A DNA stretch of 64,000 nucleotides from Flavobacteriales bacterium (GTDB lineage: Bacteria > Bacteroidota > Bacteroidia > Flavobacteriales_F > PHOS-HE28). The position numbers and the translations under genes are program-made. Location: positions 106,576 to 170,575 of the forward strand of contig JAEUTA010000031.1 of the NCBI GenBank assembly GCA_016788205.1, given 5' to 3'. Positions 34,400 through 43,181 of this stretch are shown one piece after another. How positions within the stretch are numbered: position 1 is the first letter of the stretch; each line of letters begins with the position of its first letter. The notes beneath the pieces are model-generated. The model saw nothing but the letters and a program-made list of their open reading frames with translations, searched no databases and was not told where the DNA came from.

Positions 34400-35095
34400 G
34401 TTCGTACTGAACCGTGTTCGGTGCGGCCGCACATCCAGGTCCATCACACCACCATCGCGCCAATCCACCAAACAACGGTATCCTCCTTCAGCATGAACGT
34501 GGGTTATGTGAACGGTCACCAGCGTATCCGTCGTTCCCGCTCTAACGAGACGGTAGGTACAGGCATCCTTCCAATGGACATCGAATCGTGAACGCTCCTG
34601 TGTTCGGGCATCGAATTGATCCTGCATGGCCGCTTTACGCACGAATGTCACCCCGTACGCTTCGAATGAGCCCTCGTGTACGCGAAGGCAGTCGATCGCT
34701 CGCGGTACCGGGCGGGACGCCAGTTGTTCCTTTTCCGCCAGGGCATACCCTTCGGTGTTCCAGGTGATGGCTGAGAACATGGATCCGATACACGCAAGGG
34801 TCATGACCGGAAAGAGGCCGAACGGAAGACGGCGCGCAAAGCGCTCCCAATAGGTTCGCCCTTTGTGCGGAAAAACCGCGAGCAATGCTCCAAGAGCCCC
34901 GCCCATCAGGCCCAGGATGACGGTCATCACCACCATCATCCCGAACACGAACTCCCGAGGCTCTTTATTGTAGCGGCCGGGCAAGTTCCCCGTCTCCGAA
35001 AGCCAAACTGCGAACAGCATCACTGCGCACAGCACGTACACTACGATGCTCACGATGCCCATCCGCTCCCGTAGCGGCATCCGTTCCTCCGTCAT
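34397..35095 (-). CDS. Hypothetical inner-membrane protein
   Basis: A 232-residue protein with a short cytoplasmic start ('MTEERMPLRERMG') and three or four hydrophobic segments (about 14-33, 48-72, 91-110). A soluble C-terminal half follows (about 112-232) with 'CLRVHEGSFEAYGVTF' and 'YRCLVDWRDGGVMDLDVR'. I do not recognise the family. The start at 35095 is supported by a TACATTGG string about 8 bases upstream. Open frame continues far upstream antisense to the glycyl-tRNA synthetase gene, but that part is a shadow and was excluded. Confidence 0.6.
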   Translation of the reverse strand: MTEERMPLRERMGIVSIVVYVLCAVMLFAVWLSETGNLPGRYNKEPREFVFGMMVVMTVILGLMGGALGALLAVFPHKGRTYWERFARRLPFGLFPVMTLACIGSMFSAITWNTEGYALAEKEQLASRPVPRAIDCLRVHEGSFEAYGVTFVRKAAMQDQFDARTQERSRFDVHWKDACTYRLVRAGTTDTLVTVHITHVHAEGGYRCLVDWRDGGVMDLDVRPHRTRFSTN

Positions 35096-35179
35096 GCCTC
35101 CAATGTAGCCCGTATACGGATCCGGCTCCCATCTTTGCGGACGCGACGCTGAAGGTTTCCAGAGCGATCGCACCCCATC

Positions 35180-36721
35180 ATGAGCAATCAAGAAGACCGT
35201 CTTAAGACCCTGATCGGCCATGCGAAAGAGTATGGCTTCGTGTTCCAAAGCAGCGAGATCTACGATGGCCTGAGCGCCACGTACGACTACGGCCCGTATG
35301 GCGCCGAGCTGAAGAACAACATCCGTCAGTACTGGTGGGCTGCCATGACGAAGCTCAACGAGAACATCGTGGGCATCGATGCGGCGATCTTCATGCACCC
35401 CACCGTGTGGAAGGCCAGCGGCCACGTGGACGCCTTCAACGATCCCTTGATCGACAACAAGGACAGCAAGAAGCGGTACCGTGCCGATGTGCTCCTCGAA
35501 GAGCACATGGCCAAGTACCAGGACAAGATCGAGAAGGAGACCGACAAGGCGAAGAAGAAGTTCGGTGATGCCTTCAACGAAGAGCAGTTCCGCGCAACGA
35601 ACCCGAACGTGCTGCGCGCGCAGGAGCGGATCAACGGTGTGGAAGGACGTATGAAGACCGCGCTCGAAGCGAACGACCTCGTGGGCTTGCGCCAATTGAT
35701 CATCGACGAAGAGATCAAGTGCCCGATCAGCGGCACGGCGAACTGGACGGAAGTGCGTCAATTCAACTTGATGTTCGCCACGGAGCTCGGCAGCGTGAGC
35801 GGCGAGAGCAGCACGATCTACCTGCGGCCAGAGACGGCACAAGGCATCTTCGTCAACTTCCTCAACGTGCAGAAGAGCGCGCGCATGAAGATCCCCTTCG
35901 GCATCGCGCAGACAGGGAAGGCGTTCCGCAACGAGATCGTGGCGCGGCAGTTCATCTTCCGCATGCGCGAGTTCGAGCAGATGGAGATGCAGTTCTTCAT
36001 CAAGCCCGGCACACAGCAGGAATGGTACGAGCACTGGAAGACCAAGCGCATCGCCTGGCACCGCGCGTTGGGGCTGCCCGCGGACAACTACCGCTTCCAC
36101 GACCACATCAAACTGGCGCACTACGCCGATGCGGCCTGCGACATCGAGTTCCGCTTCCCCATGGGCTTCAAGGAGCTGGAGGGCATCCATAGCCGCACCG
36201 ATTTCGACCTCGGCAACCACGAGAAGTTCAGTGGCAAGAAGCTGCGCTACTTCGATACCGAGACTAACGAGAGCTACGTACCGTATGTGCTGGAAACGTC
36301 GATCGGACTGGACCGTATGTTCCTCGCGATCCTGAGCGCCGCGTACGAAGAAGAGAAGCTGGAGAACGGAGAAGAGCGCGTGGTGCTGCGCATCCCTGCA
36401 GCATTGGCACCGGTGAAGGTGGCTGTGCTCCCGCTGATCAAGAAGGATGGCCTACCCGAGAAAGCCCGCGCCATCATCGACGGCCTGAAGCTCTCGCACA
36501 ACTGCCAGTACGACGACAAGGACAGTATCGGTAAACGCTACCGCCGCCAGGATGCGATCGGCACACCGTATTGCATCACCATTGACCATGAGACGCTGAA
36601 CGACGACGCGGTGACCATCCGCGAGCGCGACAGCATGAAGCAGGAACGTGTGAAGATCAGCGAGGTGGAACGCATCGTGGGCCAGAAGGTGGATATGAAG
36701 AAGCTGCTGAGGCAGCTCTGA
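35180..36721 (+). CDS. glyQS: Glycyl-tRNA synthetase, alpha2 type
   Basis: A 513-residue class II synthetase that charges tRNA-Gly. The N-terminus 'YGFVFQSSEIYDGLSATYDY' and 'GPYGAELKNNIRQYWW' fit the single-chain archaeal/eukaryal-like type used in Bacteroidota. Motif 2 is in 'GIAQTGKAFRNEIVARQFIF', and motif 3 is in 'YVLETSIGLDRMFLAIL'. The C-terminal anticodon-binding domain starts near 'PAALAPVKVAVLPL'. The length matches the family. The gene stands alone, divergent from the minus-strand membrane protein gene 84 bases away. A CATCTTTG string (about 35130) may be a weak -7 element. Confidence 0.97.
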   Translation: MSNQEDRLKTLIGHAKEYGFVFQSSEIYDGLSATYDYGPYGAELKNNIRQYWWAAMTKLNENIVGIDAAIFMHPTVWKASGHVDAFNDPLIDNKDSKKRYRADVLLEEHMAKYQDKIEKETDKAKKKFGDAFNEEQFRATNPNVLRAQERINGVEGRMKTALEANDLVGLRQLIIDEEIKCPISGTANWTEVRQFNLMFATELGSVSGESSTIYLRPETAQGIFVNFLNVQKSARMKIPFGIAQTGKAFRNEIVARQFIFRMREFEQMEMQFFIKPGTQQEWYEHWKTKRIAWHRALGLPADNYRFHDHIKLAHYADAACDIEFRFPMGFKELEGIHSRTDFDLGNHEKFSGKKLRYFDTETNESYVPYVLETSIGLDRMFLAILSAAYEEEKLENGEERVVLRIPAALAPVKVAVLPLIKKDGLPEKARAIIDGLKLSHNCQYDDKDSIGKRYRRQDAIGTPYCITIDHETLNDDAVTIRERDSMKQERVKISEVERIVGQKVDMKKLLRQL

Positions 36722-36862
36722 TCGGCCGCAGCTGAAGCCAGCGACACCCAGGCCTGGACCGACCGTTGGATGAACGGTTGATGCCGATGGCTGGAGCGCG
36801 CTCGCGTCCGCGCCGCTATGATGGTAGGTTGGCTATGCGCAACACCACTAACGCGCCTTGCC

Positions 36863-38674
36863 ATGAACAGACCACTATTCTTCTCGACCGTTTGCATCAT
36901 CGCCCTGCCAGCAAGTTCGTGGGGGCAGGCTACAGCGACGTTGATCGCCAACGATGTGCGTATGGTGATGCACGCCAACGGTTTCATCGGGCCCGATCCC
37001 GGGCAGCCTTCCAGCATAGGGATGGAGATACCCGCGGCAAGCGGCCACCGTACCCTGAACGCGGCCGGACTGTGGGCGAGCGGTGTGACCAGCGATGGGC
37101 AAGTCCGAGTGGCGGCACACCTCTTCAACGATGGATCCGACTTCTACCCCGGCCCGCTGACCGTCGACGGCCTGGCAAGCGTCACCCAAGAGACCATGGA
37201 CGCCTATGACCATGTCTGGAGCGTTACCGCAGCGCAGGTCGCCATGCACCGAGCCTACTTCGCCTGTATGAACGACCCGAACTGCGTAGTGGAGGACCTC
37301 TTTCCCGATGGATACACCATTCCCCCGGACTTCTTCACCTGGCCCGCCATGGGAGATGTGAGCCTGGGACAGGCCACGTACCTCGCCCCCTTCGTGGACT
37401 TCGACCTGGACGGCGATTACGACCCCGCACAAGGCGATCACCCCTGCATACTCGGGGATCAGGCGCTGTATGCCATCTTCAACGACAAAGGCGGTCCGCA
37501 CCAGACGTCGGGCAGCCTGGAGATAGGGCTTGAAGTGCACATGATGGCCTTCGCGTACGACGATGATGCGGCCTTGGACCAGACCGTATTCGTGCAATAC
37601 AAGATCATCGACCGCGGCACGTTGTCATTATCCGAGTTCTTCATCTCGCACTACGCCGACCTCGACCTGGGTTGCAGCGACGATGACGTGATCGGTACCG
37701 ATGCACAACGCGCCATGGTACACATCGCGAACGGCGATGCCACCGACGATGGCTGCATCGGCGGAGCCACCGGCTATGGGGTCGCGCCTCCTGCGTTCGG
37801 CATGGTGAGCTTGAAGGGTCCCCTGTTGGAGGCGGATGGCCTGGACAATGCGCCGCTAGCGGAAGAGCTCTACGTGAACGGGACGGGCTTCGGCGATGGC
37901 ATCGTTGACAATGAACGCTTCGGGCTCAGCAACTCCATGGCGTTCTACCGAGAAGGTCCACAAGCCATGACCGATCCCGCGAACCAAGCGGCATTCATGG
38001 GATATGCGCGGGCCACATGGAAGGATGGCATGCTCCAGACCCATGCCGGAACGGGCTATTCTTCCAGCCCTTCGGTGATCCCCACGCTGTTCGCTTTTCC
38101 CGGAGACACGGACCCCAACGGAACAGGTACGAATGGCATCCCACAAAGCCCATGGAGCGCCACGCTTTCCACGCTGACAGGCATCCGTGATCCTCGCGTG
38201 GTGGCCAACATGGGACACGGCCAACTGGAACCCGGCGAGCACATCAACCTACTCATGGCCTATGTATATGCCCGCCCTGGCGACCCGGATCCCCTGGCCA
38301 GTGTGGCGGCATTGCAAACCCGTGTGGATAGCGTGCGCGCATTCGCCGATGAGCTACCCGGGATGTTCGATGCGCCCGAAGAAGCTTCGTTGAACTGCAA
38401 CGGCGCTCCCATCGTGAACCGTGTGTCGGACCTGAAGCGCGCAGCACTGAACGTATATCCTGTCCCTGCGCACGACCGGCTATTCCTGCGCACTGCAGGG
38501 TTCGCACCGGGAGATGCCCTGATCATCCTGGATGCACGTGGACAGGTCGTGCAGAACGGCCTGATGAAAGGCGATCTCACCGAAGTGGACCTGACCACAT
38601 TGCCTCCCGGCTTCTACCTGGTCCGCACAACAGGAAAGAGCCGTACGATGGCCGCCACGTTCATCAAGGAATAG
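36863..38674 (+). CDS. Secreted protein with T9SS sorting domain, unknown function
   Basis: A 603-residue protein with signal peptide ('MNRPLFFSTVCIIALPASSWG'). The body has repeated acidic calcium-type stretches ('DFDLDGDYDPAQGDHP', about 188-203) and a region with 'QTVFVQYKIIDRGTLSLSEF', which recurs in large Bacteroidota surface proteins. The last 75 residues form a type-A sorting domain ('LNVYPVPAHDRLFLR' to 'AATFIKE'). The start at 36863 was chosen for the signal peptide; an earlier ATG at 36818 adds non-signal residues. It is 105 bases upstream of another T9SS cargo gene, so both may be expressed together. Confidence 0.8.
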   Translation: MNRPLFFSTVCIIALPASSWGQATATLIANDVRMVMHANGFIGPDPGQPSSIGMEIPAASGHRTLNAAGLWASGVTSDGQVRVAAHLFNDGSDFYPGPLTVDGLASVTQETMDAYDHVWSVTAAQVAMHRAYFACMNDPNCVVEDLFPDGYTIPPDFFTWPAMGDVSLGQATYLAPFVDFDLDGDYDPAQGDHPCILGDQALYAIFNDKGGPHQTSGSLEIGLEVHMMAFAYDDDAALDQTVFVQYKIIDRGTLSLSEFFISHYADLDLGCSDDDVIGTDAQRAMVHIANGDATDDGCIGGATGYGVAPPAFGMVSLKGPLLEADGLDNAPLAEELYVNGTGFGDGIVDNERFGLSNSMAFYREGPQAMTDPANQAAFMGYARATWKDGMLQTHAGTGYSSSPSVIPTLFAFPGDTDPNGTGTNGIPQSPWSATLSTLTGIRDPRVVANMGHGQLEPGEHINLLMAYVYARPGDPDPLASVAALQTRVDSVRAFADELPGMFDAPEEASLNCNGAPIVNRVSDLKRAALNVYPVPAHDRLFLRTAGFAPGDALIILDARGQVVQNGLMKGDLTEVDLTTLPPGFYLVRTTGKSRTMAATFIKE

Positions 38675-38779
38675 CCGTTCGGTCGTTCGCTGGTCGGGAG
38701 CGTGCCTGCGGACGGTAGCATGAACACATTTCCATGCCCCGGCAGTACCTTGTACTGTCCTTTCCGAGCAATGACCACC

Positions 38780-39787
38780 ATGAAACGCCCTTTTATCCTG
38801 GCTCTTATCGCCATCGCCACCACCCACGCCATGGCACAAACGCTGGACAACTCCAACGTGCCGATCATCGGTGACGAGTGGCTCTATGTGAACTGCGGCC
38901 CGATCACGCTGGACGGAACGGGGGCTGATCAGATATGGGATGCGGGAGATGCCACTTCCGTGGGGAATGTGCAGGGGATCCAGTGCCTCTCTCCATTGAA
39001 CACCACTGCCGGGGACTATTTCCCTGACGCACAATTCGCGCTGGGATACGCGGGCACCACCACCTATCTACAAGCCGACGCGGATGGCATGTACGTGATC
39101 GGCATCCATGTTTCCAGCTTACCGATAACGAGCACTTATACCGATCCTCTTCGCCAGTTGGCCTTCCCGGCAACCCTTGGGGATACCTGGTCGGATGGGT
39201 ACGTCGGAAGCTACACGTACGATGATGAAGTGGTCGACCAGAACGGTGAAATGACCTGCACCGTCAGCGGGATCGGGGACATGATACTCCCCTGGGGCAC
39301 GGTGGAGAACGTACTGCGGCTCGACATCACGGAGACCTACACCGAAGAAGGCCTCGGGAACACCTACGTGATGGAGCGCACCCTTTCCGAGTTCTACCGT
39401 CCCGGGCTGCGCACTTACCTGGCCAGGCTCTATTCCATATCGACCTCGCTCAACGGCGTGCCTGGGGGTACAAGTGAAGGGTTCCTTTATGTTGAAGAGG
39501 ATGCGTTCACCGGACTGAGCGATGCCCATGCACGGTCCATTGGTATGGAGGTCTTCCCCAATCCGGCCGCTGAGCAAGCCACGGTCATCCTCGGATCCAC
39601 CGGCAACCTTTCGCTCACCCTGTTCGATGCCGCTGGCAAGGCGGTGTTGCGACAAGCGCCGACAACCGCCCCCGGATTGATCAAAGCCACACTGGATCTT
39701 CAGGCGCTGCCGGCGGGCGTCTATTCCTTGCGGGCCCAGAGTTCCAATGGTGATACGGGTAGTACCAGGCTGGTCGTGATCCGCTGA
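38780..39787 (+). CDS. Secreted protein with T9SS sorting domain, unknown function
   Basis: A 335-residue protein. The signal peptide is 'MKRPFILALIAIATTHAMA'; an ATG nine bases upstream (38771) is an equally possible start. The mature part is beta-rich with 'LGDTWSDGYVGSYTYDDEVV' and 'GTVENVLRLDITETYTEEG', a pattern seen in several Bacteroidota secreted proteins. The last 80 residues form a type-A sorting domain ('MEVFPNPAAEQ' to 'TRLVVIR'). It follows the previous T9SS cargo on the same strand. The substrate or partner is unknown. Confidence 0.8.
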   Translation: MKRPFILALIAIATTHAMAQTLDNSNVPIIGDEWLYVNCGPITLDGTGADQIWDAGDATSVGNVQGIQCLSPLNTTAGDYFPDAQFALGYAGTTTYLQADADGMYVIGIHVSSLPITSTYTDPLRQLAFPATLGDTWSDGYVGSYTYDDEVVDQNGEMTCTVSGIGDMILPWGTVENVLRLDITETYTEEGLGNTYVMERTLSEFYRPGLRTYLARLYSISTSLNGVPGGTSEGFLYVEEDAFTGLSDAHARSIGMEVFPNPAAEQATVILGSTGNLSLTLFDAAGKAVLRQAPTTAPGLIKATLDLQALPAGVYSLRAQSSNGDTGSTRLVVIR

Positions 39788-39828
39788 GGAAGGCTGGGGG
39801 GGCGGAACTTCGAAACGCCCTTACATAT

Positions 39829-39836
39829 TACCTTCG
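39829..39836 (+). promoter_or_regulatory. -7-like element TACCTTCG before tRNA-Leu
   Basis: It matches TAnnTTTG with C at position 7 and lies 14 bases before the mature tRNA 5' end. This suits a short tRNA leader. Confidence 0.5.
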
Positions 39837-39850
39837 CACCCCCAACACCT

Positions 39851-39935
39851 ACCCAGGTGGCGGAATCGGTAGACGCGCTGGTCTCAAACACCAGTGATGC
39901 AAGTCGTGCGGGTTCGAGTCCCGCCCTGGGTACCA
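39851..39935 (+). tRNA. tRNA-Leu (anticodon CAA)
   Basis: The acceptor arms ACCCAGG (39851-39857) and CCTGGGT (39925-39931) pair fully. They are followed by discriminator A and an encoded CCA. The anticodon stem CTGGT/ACCAG closes the loop CTCAAAC, giving anticodon CAA, which reads TTG. A long variable arm (class II tRNA) and the T-arm GCGGGTTCGAGTCCCGC are present. The discriminator A fits tRNA-Leu. Confidence 0.95.
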
Positions 39936-39974
39936 CGTACGGCCGCGATCTGCGGCCGTACTACTTTCACCCCC

Positions 39975-40430
39975 ATGTCCACCGCGCAGGATGCCATCGT
40001 ACACGCCGAACCCGCCAAACAGGAGCGTTACGACCGCGCATACATGAAGATGGCCCTGGAGTGGGCCAAGCTCAGCCACTGCAACCGCAAGAAAGTGGGA
40101 GCCCTCATCGTTCGCGAAGGCATGATCATCAGTGATGGCTACAACGGCACCCCCTCTGGTTTCGCGAACGACTGTGAAGATGCTGAAGGCCTTACCCATT
40201 GGTACGTGCTCCATGCGGAGGCCAACGCCATATTGAAGGTGGCTCGCAGTACGAACAATGCGCGCGGCGCCACGCTGTACCTGACCCACTCCCCTTGCAA
40301 AGAGTGCAGCAAGCTGATCCTGCAAGCGGGGATCGTACGCTTGGTGTATCGCGACGCCTACAAGGACACTTCTGGCGTGGAACTGCTCATGACCGGTGGC
40401 TTGTTGGTCACCCAACTGGAGAACGCCTAG
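39975..40430 (+). CDS. dCMP deaminase (deoxycytidylate deaminase family)
   Basis: A 151-residue zinc enzyme that turns dCMP into dUMP for thymidylate synthesis. Zinc ligands are the His of 'LHAEANAILK' (about 77-86) and the two Cys of 'SPCKECSK' (about 105-112); the Glu of 'HAE' is the proton donor. 'GALIVREGMIISDGYNGTPS' (about 38-57) is the family's substrate-side strand. The start ATG at 39975 lies 39 bases after the tRNA. The S41 peptidase gene begins 1 base after its stop, so the two are probably one transcript. The long open frame back to 39894 runs into the tRNA and was rejected. Confidence 0.9.
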   Translation: MSTAQDAIVHAEPAKQERYDRAYMKMALEWAKLSHCNRKKVGALIVREGMIISDGYNGTPSGFANDCEDAEGLTHWYVLHAEANAILKVARSTNNARGATLYLTHSPCKECSKLILQAGIVRLVYRDAYKDTSGVELLMTGGLLVTQLENA

Positions 40431-40431
40431 C

Positions 40432-42045
40432 ATGAACGGCCAACGACCATCTGCGATCTATCCGCTGTTGCTCGCGCTGAGCCTCGTTGCCGGGCTCTTC
40501 ATCGGGCGTGATATGGGTTCCAATGGCAATGGTCCGCTCTCCGTGTTCGATACCCATGCGCCTTCGGATAAGATCGGGCAGGTGATCGATCTGATCGACG
40601 CGCAGTACGTGGATAGTGTGAAGAAGAACGCGCTGGTGGACGAAGTGCTGCAAGACCTGCTCCAACGCCTCGATCCGCACAGCTACTACATCAGCGCGGC
40701 GGAGCTGCGCGCCGCACAGGAACCCCTGGAGGGCAGCTTCGATGGCATCGGTGTGGAGTTCGCCATCCAATACGACACCGTGGTGGTCGTATCACCGGTG
40801 GAAGGCGGTCCCAGCGCGTCACTCGGTATACGTCCCGGTGATCGGATCATCAAAGCCAATGGTGAGAACATCGCCGGAGTTGGCATCACCAATGACGCGG
40901 TGATGAAGCACCTGCGCGGACCCAAGGGCAGCGAAGTCGTCGTTTCACTACTGCGCCACGGCAAACCCAGACCCTTCGATGTGACCATCGAGCGTGGCAA
41001 GATCCCGATCCACAGCGTGGCTGCCACCTTGTTGGACGATGATGGCACGGGCTACATCAAGCTCGTTCGTTTCGCGAAGAACACGCACGAGGAATTCGTG
41101 GAAGCGGCGGACAAATTGAAAGCACAGGGCATGAAGCGCCTCGTGCTCGATCTGCGGGGAAATGGGGGAGGCTACCTGAACGCCGCGATCGACCTGGCCG
41201 ATGAGTTCCTGCCTTCCGGTCTCGCGATCGTGTACACCGAAGGCCTGCACTCGCCCCGCCAGGATGCGGATGCCACACGCGCCGGTGACTTCGAGGACAT
41301 TCCGCTGGCCATCTTGATCGACGAAGGTTCGGCCAGCGCCAGCGAGATCGTGGCCGGTGCCGTGCAAGACAATGACCGGGGTTTGCTCGTGGGCCGAAGG
41401 ACCTTCGGAAAAGGACTGGTCCAGGAACATGTGCCCCTCCCCGACAGCAGCGCAGTACGCATCACCACGGCGCGCTACTACACCCCGAGCGGCCGCTCCA
41501 TCCAGCGGCCATACGGCGAAGGCATCGATTACATGGACGATTTCGAAGCACGCGCCAGCCATGGCGAGCTGCTGAACATCGACAGCATACCCACCGATAC
41601 CACCAAGGCCTACACCACCGTGAAAGGGCGTACCGTTTACGGCGGCGGCGGCATCACACCGGACCTCTTCGTGCCCACGGATACCGTGGAATCCAGTGCT
41701 TATCTCACCGATCTGTTCTTCAGCGGCACACTCACGCAGTTCGCCTTCGATGTGGCCGATCGCGAACGCCAGAAGTTGATGACCCAATACAAGTCCAGCG
41801 AAGATTTCGCAAAGCGCTTTCAAGTGGACAATGCGCTATTGGCCGAACTGGACCGGTATGCGCAGAAGGAGGGCATAAGCCACCGCCCAGCTGATGCGGC
41901 CCGCTCCCGAGAGCTGATCGCCATGCGTGTGAAGGCCGGTATCGCCCGCAACGTGTGGGGTGATGATGGCTATTACCGCATCTTGCTGGGCAAGGATCCC
42001 GCTTACCGCAGGGCACGCACGGAACTGGAGATGTCGCGAACCTGA
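40432..42045 (+). CDS. S41 family C-terminal processing peptidase, second copy
   Basis: A 537-residue periplasmic serine peptidase. An N-terminal anchor or signal ('YPLLLALSLVAGLFIGRDMG') is followed by the helical region with 'LDPHSYYISAAELRAAQEP' and a PDZ domain (about 95-180). The catalytic Ser is in '[15 protein letters not shown]' and the Lys in 'FGKGLVQEH'. The overall layout matches the S41 gene at 5090-6772, but the C-terminal part differs. Its start is 1 base after the dCMP deaminase stop. A strong terminator follows at 42071. Confidence 0.9.
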   Translation: MNGQRPSAIYPLLLALSLVAGLFIGRDMGSNGNGPLSVFDTHAPSDKIGQVIDLIDAQYVDSVKKNALVDEVLQDLLQRLDPHSYYISAAELRAAQEPLEGSFDGIGVEFAIQYDTVVVVSPVEGGPSASLGIRPGDRIIKANGENIAGVGITNDAVMKHLRGPKGSEVVVSLLRHGKPRPFDVTIERGKIPIHSVAATLLDDDGTGYIKLVRFAKNTHEEFVEAADKLKAQGMKRLVLDLRGNGGGYLNAAIDLADEFLPSGLAIVYTEGLHSPRQDADATRAGDFEDIPLAILIDEGSASASEIVAGAVQDNDRGLLVGRRTFGKGLVQEHVPLPDSSAVRITTARYYTPSGRSIQRPYGEGIDYMDDFEARASHGELLNIDSIPTDTTKAYTTVKGRTVYGGGGITPDLFVPTDTVESSAYLTDLFFSGTLTQFAFDVADRERQKLMTQYKSSEDFAKRFQVDNALLAELDRYAQKEGISHRPADAARSRELIAMRVKAGIARNVWGDDGYYRILLGKDPAYRRARTELEMSRT

Positions 42046-42070
42046 ATCCGATCCTTCCAGACCGAAAAAG

Positions 42071-42096
42071 GAAAAGGGGCCTTTCGGCCCCTTTTC
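42071..42096 (+). terminator. Rho-independent terminator after the second S41 gene
   Basis: A perfect 11-base stem, GAAAAGGGGCC paired with GGCCCCTTTTC, around a TTTC loop. The right arm contains the T-run. It may also end the minus-strand lipoprotein transcript, whose stop is 21 bases away. Confidence 0.9.
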
Positions 42097-42116
42097 ACAT
42101 TCTTGAAAGCGTTGGC

Positions 42117-42380
42117 TTAGTGGCCAGCAGCTTCTTTAGCAGCGTCAGCAGCAGCACCGGCAGCGTCAGCAGCAGCGGCAGCAGCCGTGTCAGCAGCAGC
42201 AGCGGCAGCAGCAGCAGCCTCAGCGGCAGCAGCTTCAGCCTCAGCAGCGGCTTTGTCCATCATCTCTTGAGCGGAGTTTGCGGCATCTTCAGCCTTGTTC
42301 TCCATGTTCTCCTGCGTGCTGCTTCCGCAAGCAACGAAGAGAGCTGCCACAGTGGCGAGCAGTGCGAACTTCTTGATCAT
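42117..42380 (-). CDS. Small alanine-rich lipoprotein
   Basis: An 87-residue protein. A lipoprotein signal ('MIKKFALLATVAALFVAC', lipid-modified Cys at 18) leads into an acidic linker with 'QENMENKAEDAANSAQEMM'. A tail of about 45 residues made almost only of Ala with Glu and Asp follows and ends 'AKEAAGH'. The tail would form a helix, perhaps reaching from the outer membrane like a Lpp-type spacer. It has the best-formed promoter in the window (42410-42439). The tail is coded by a GCA/GCC microsatellite (42139-42250), so its length may vary between cells. Confidence 0.75.
   Translation of the reverse strand: MIKKFALLATVAALFVACGSSTQENMENKAEDAANSAQEMMDKAAAEAEAAAAEAAAAAAAAADTAAAAAADAAGAAADAAKEAAGH
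42139..42250. repeat. GCA-type trinucleotide microsatellite in the lipoprotein gene
   Basis: On the plus strand the stretch is dominated by CAG/AGC/GCA repeats broken by CGG, TCA and CTT. On the coding strand it reads as Ala codons. Changes by multiples of three would alter helix length without a frameshift. Confidence 0.8.
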
Positions 42381-42409
42381 CTCGTGTACTTTTTTGGTGA
42401 AAGTGGGCG

Positions 42410-42439
42410 CAAATGTAGCGGTATGTTCCATTCCCACAA
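42410..42439 (-). promoter_or_regulatory. -33/-7 promoter of the alanine-rich lipoprotein gene
   Basis: On the minus strand TTG (42439-42437) and TACATTTG (42417-42410) are separated by 19 bases, the expected Bacteroidota spacing. The ATG follows 29 bases later. This is the clearest promoter in the window. Confidence 0.75.
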
Positions 42440-42460
42440 GCGGTTAGCCCACTTGGGGTG

Positions 42461-42468
42461 TATCTTCG
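42461..42468 (+). promoter_or_regulatory. -7-like element TATCTTCG before superoxide dismutase
   Basis: It matches TAnnTTTG with C at position 7 and lies 39 bases before the ATG. It is divergent to the lipoprotein promoter. Confidence 0.45.
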
Positions 42469-42507
42469 GGCGCACATTCGACAAAAACCAGCCAGAAACC
42501 GACCAAA

Positions 42508-43116
42508 ATGGCCTTCACCCTACCAGAATTGCCTTACGCGCACGACGCGCTAGAGCCCCATATCGACACGCAGACCATGCAGATCCACCATGGGAAGCAC
42601 CACGCGGCCTATGTGACCAACCTGAACAAGGCCCTGGAAGGCAAGCCGGAAGCGGACATGGACCTTGTGGAGCTCCAGAAGACCATGGACATGAACAACA
42701 TGGCCGTGCGCAACAACGGTGGAGGGCATTACAACCACAGCCTGTTCTGGACCATCATGGGCCCGAACGCGGGAGGTACGCCCAGTGGCGAACTGGCGGC
42801 CGCCATCGACGCGGCCTTCGGTTCGTTCGATGCCTTCAAGGAGAAATTCGCTGCGGCCGGCACCACACGCTTCGGCAGTGGCTGGGCCTGGCTCTGCGTG
42901 CACAAAGGAGGCAAGGTGGAAGTGTGCAGCACCCCGAACCAGGACAACCCGCTGATGCCGAACACCGGCTGCGGGGGCACGCCGATCCTGGGCATGGACG
43001 TGTGGGAACATGCGTACTACCTCCACTACCAGAACCGCCGTCCGGACTACATCACCGCCTTCTGGAACGTGGTGAACTGGGCCGAAGTGGCCAAGCGTTA
43101 TTCCGCAGGCAAGTAG
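42508..43116 (+). CDS. Superoxide dismutase [Fe/Mn]
   Basis: A 202-residue cytoplasmic enzyme converting superoxide to oxygen and peroxide. Metal ligands are the His in '[13 protein letters not shown]' (about 24-36), the His in '[10 protein letters not shown]' (about 75-84), and Asp and His in '[18 protein letters not shown]' (about 165-182). The length and layout match the Fe/Mn family. Metal choice cannot be read with certainty. A hairpin with T-run follows the stop (43135-43175). Confidence 0.96.
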   Translation: MAFTLPELPYAHDALEPHIDTQTMQIHHGKHHAAYVTNLNKALEGKPEADMDLVELQKTMDMNNMAVRNNGGGHYNHSLFWTIMGPNAGGTPSGELAAAIDAAFGSFDAFKEKFAAAGTTRFGSGWAWLCVHKGGKVEVCSTPNQDNPLMPNTGCGGTPILGMDVWEHAYYLHYQNRRPDYITAFWNVVNWAEVAKRYSAGK

Positions 43117-43134
43117 CGCACGACCTTCTTCCTT

Positions 43135-43175
43135 GAACGGGCATCGCGGCATCCGCTGGTGCCCGTTCTACTTTT
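43135..43175 (+). terminator. Probable terminator after superoxide dismutase
   Basis: A perfect 9-base stem, GAACGGGCA (43135-43143) with TGCCCGTTC (43160-43168), and a 16-base loop. It is followed by TACTTTT. The tail overlaps the -7 element of the next gene. Confidence 0.6.
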
Positions 43176-43176
43176 G
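43169..43176 (+). promoter_or_regulatory. -7 element TACTTTTG before the TM2 protein gene
   Basis: An exact TAnnTTTG match, only 5 bases before the ATG at 43182. If used, the transcript would be nearly leaderless. Confidence 0.45.
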
Positions 43177-43181
43177 GGCCG

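Noticed and set aside
35096-36220. Open frame extending the minus-strand membrane protein gene back across the glycyl-tRNA synthetase gene
   Set aside because: The extension is antisense to conserved synthetase motifs and lacks any recognisable feature; the gene was started at 35095.
42120-43136. A 338-codon plus-strand open frame over the lipoprotein and superoxide dismutase genes
   Set aside because: The first part is antisense to the lipoprotein microsatellite and the rest is a wrong frame of superoxide dismutase.
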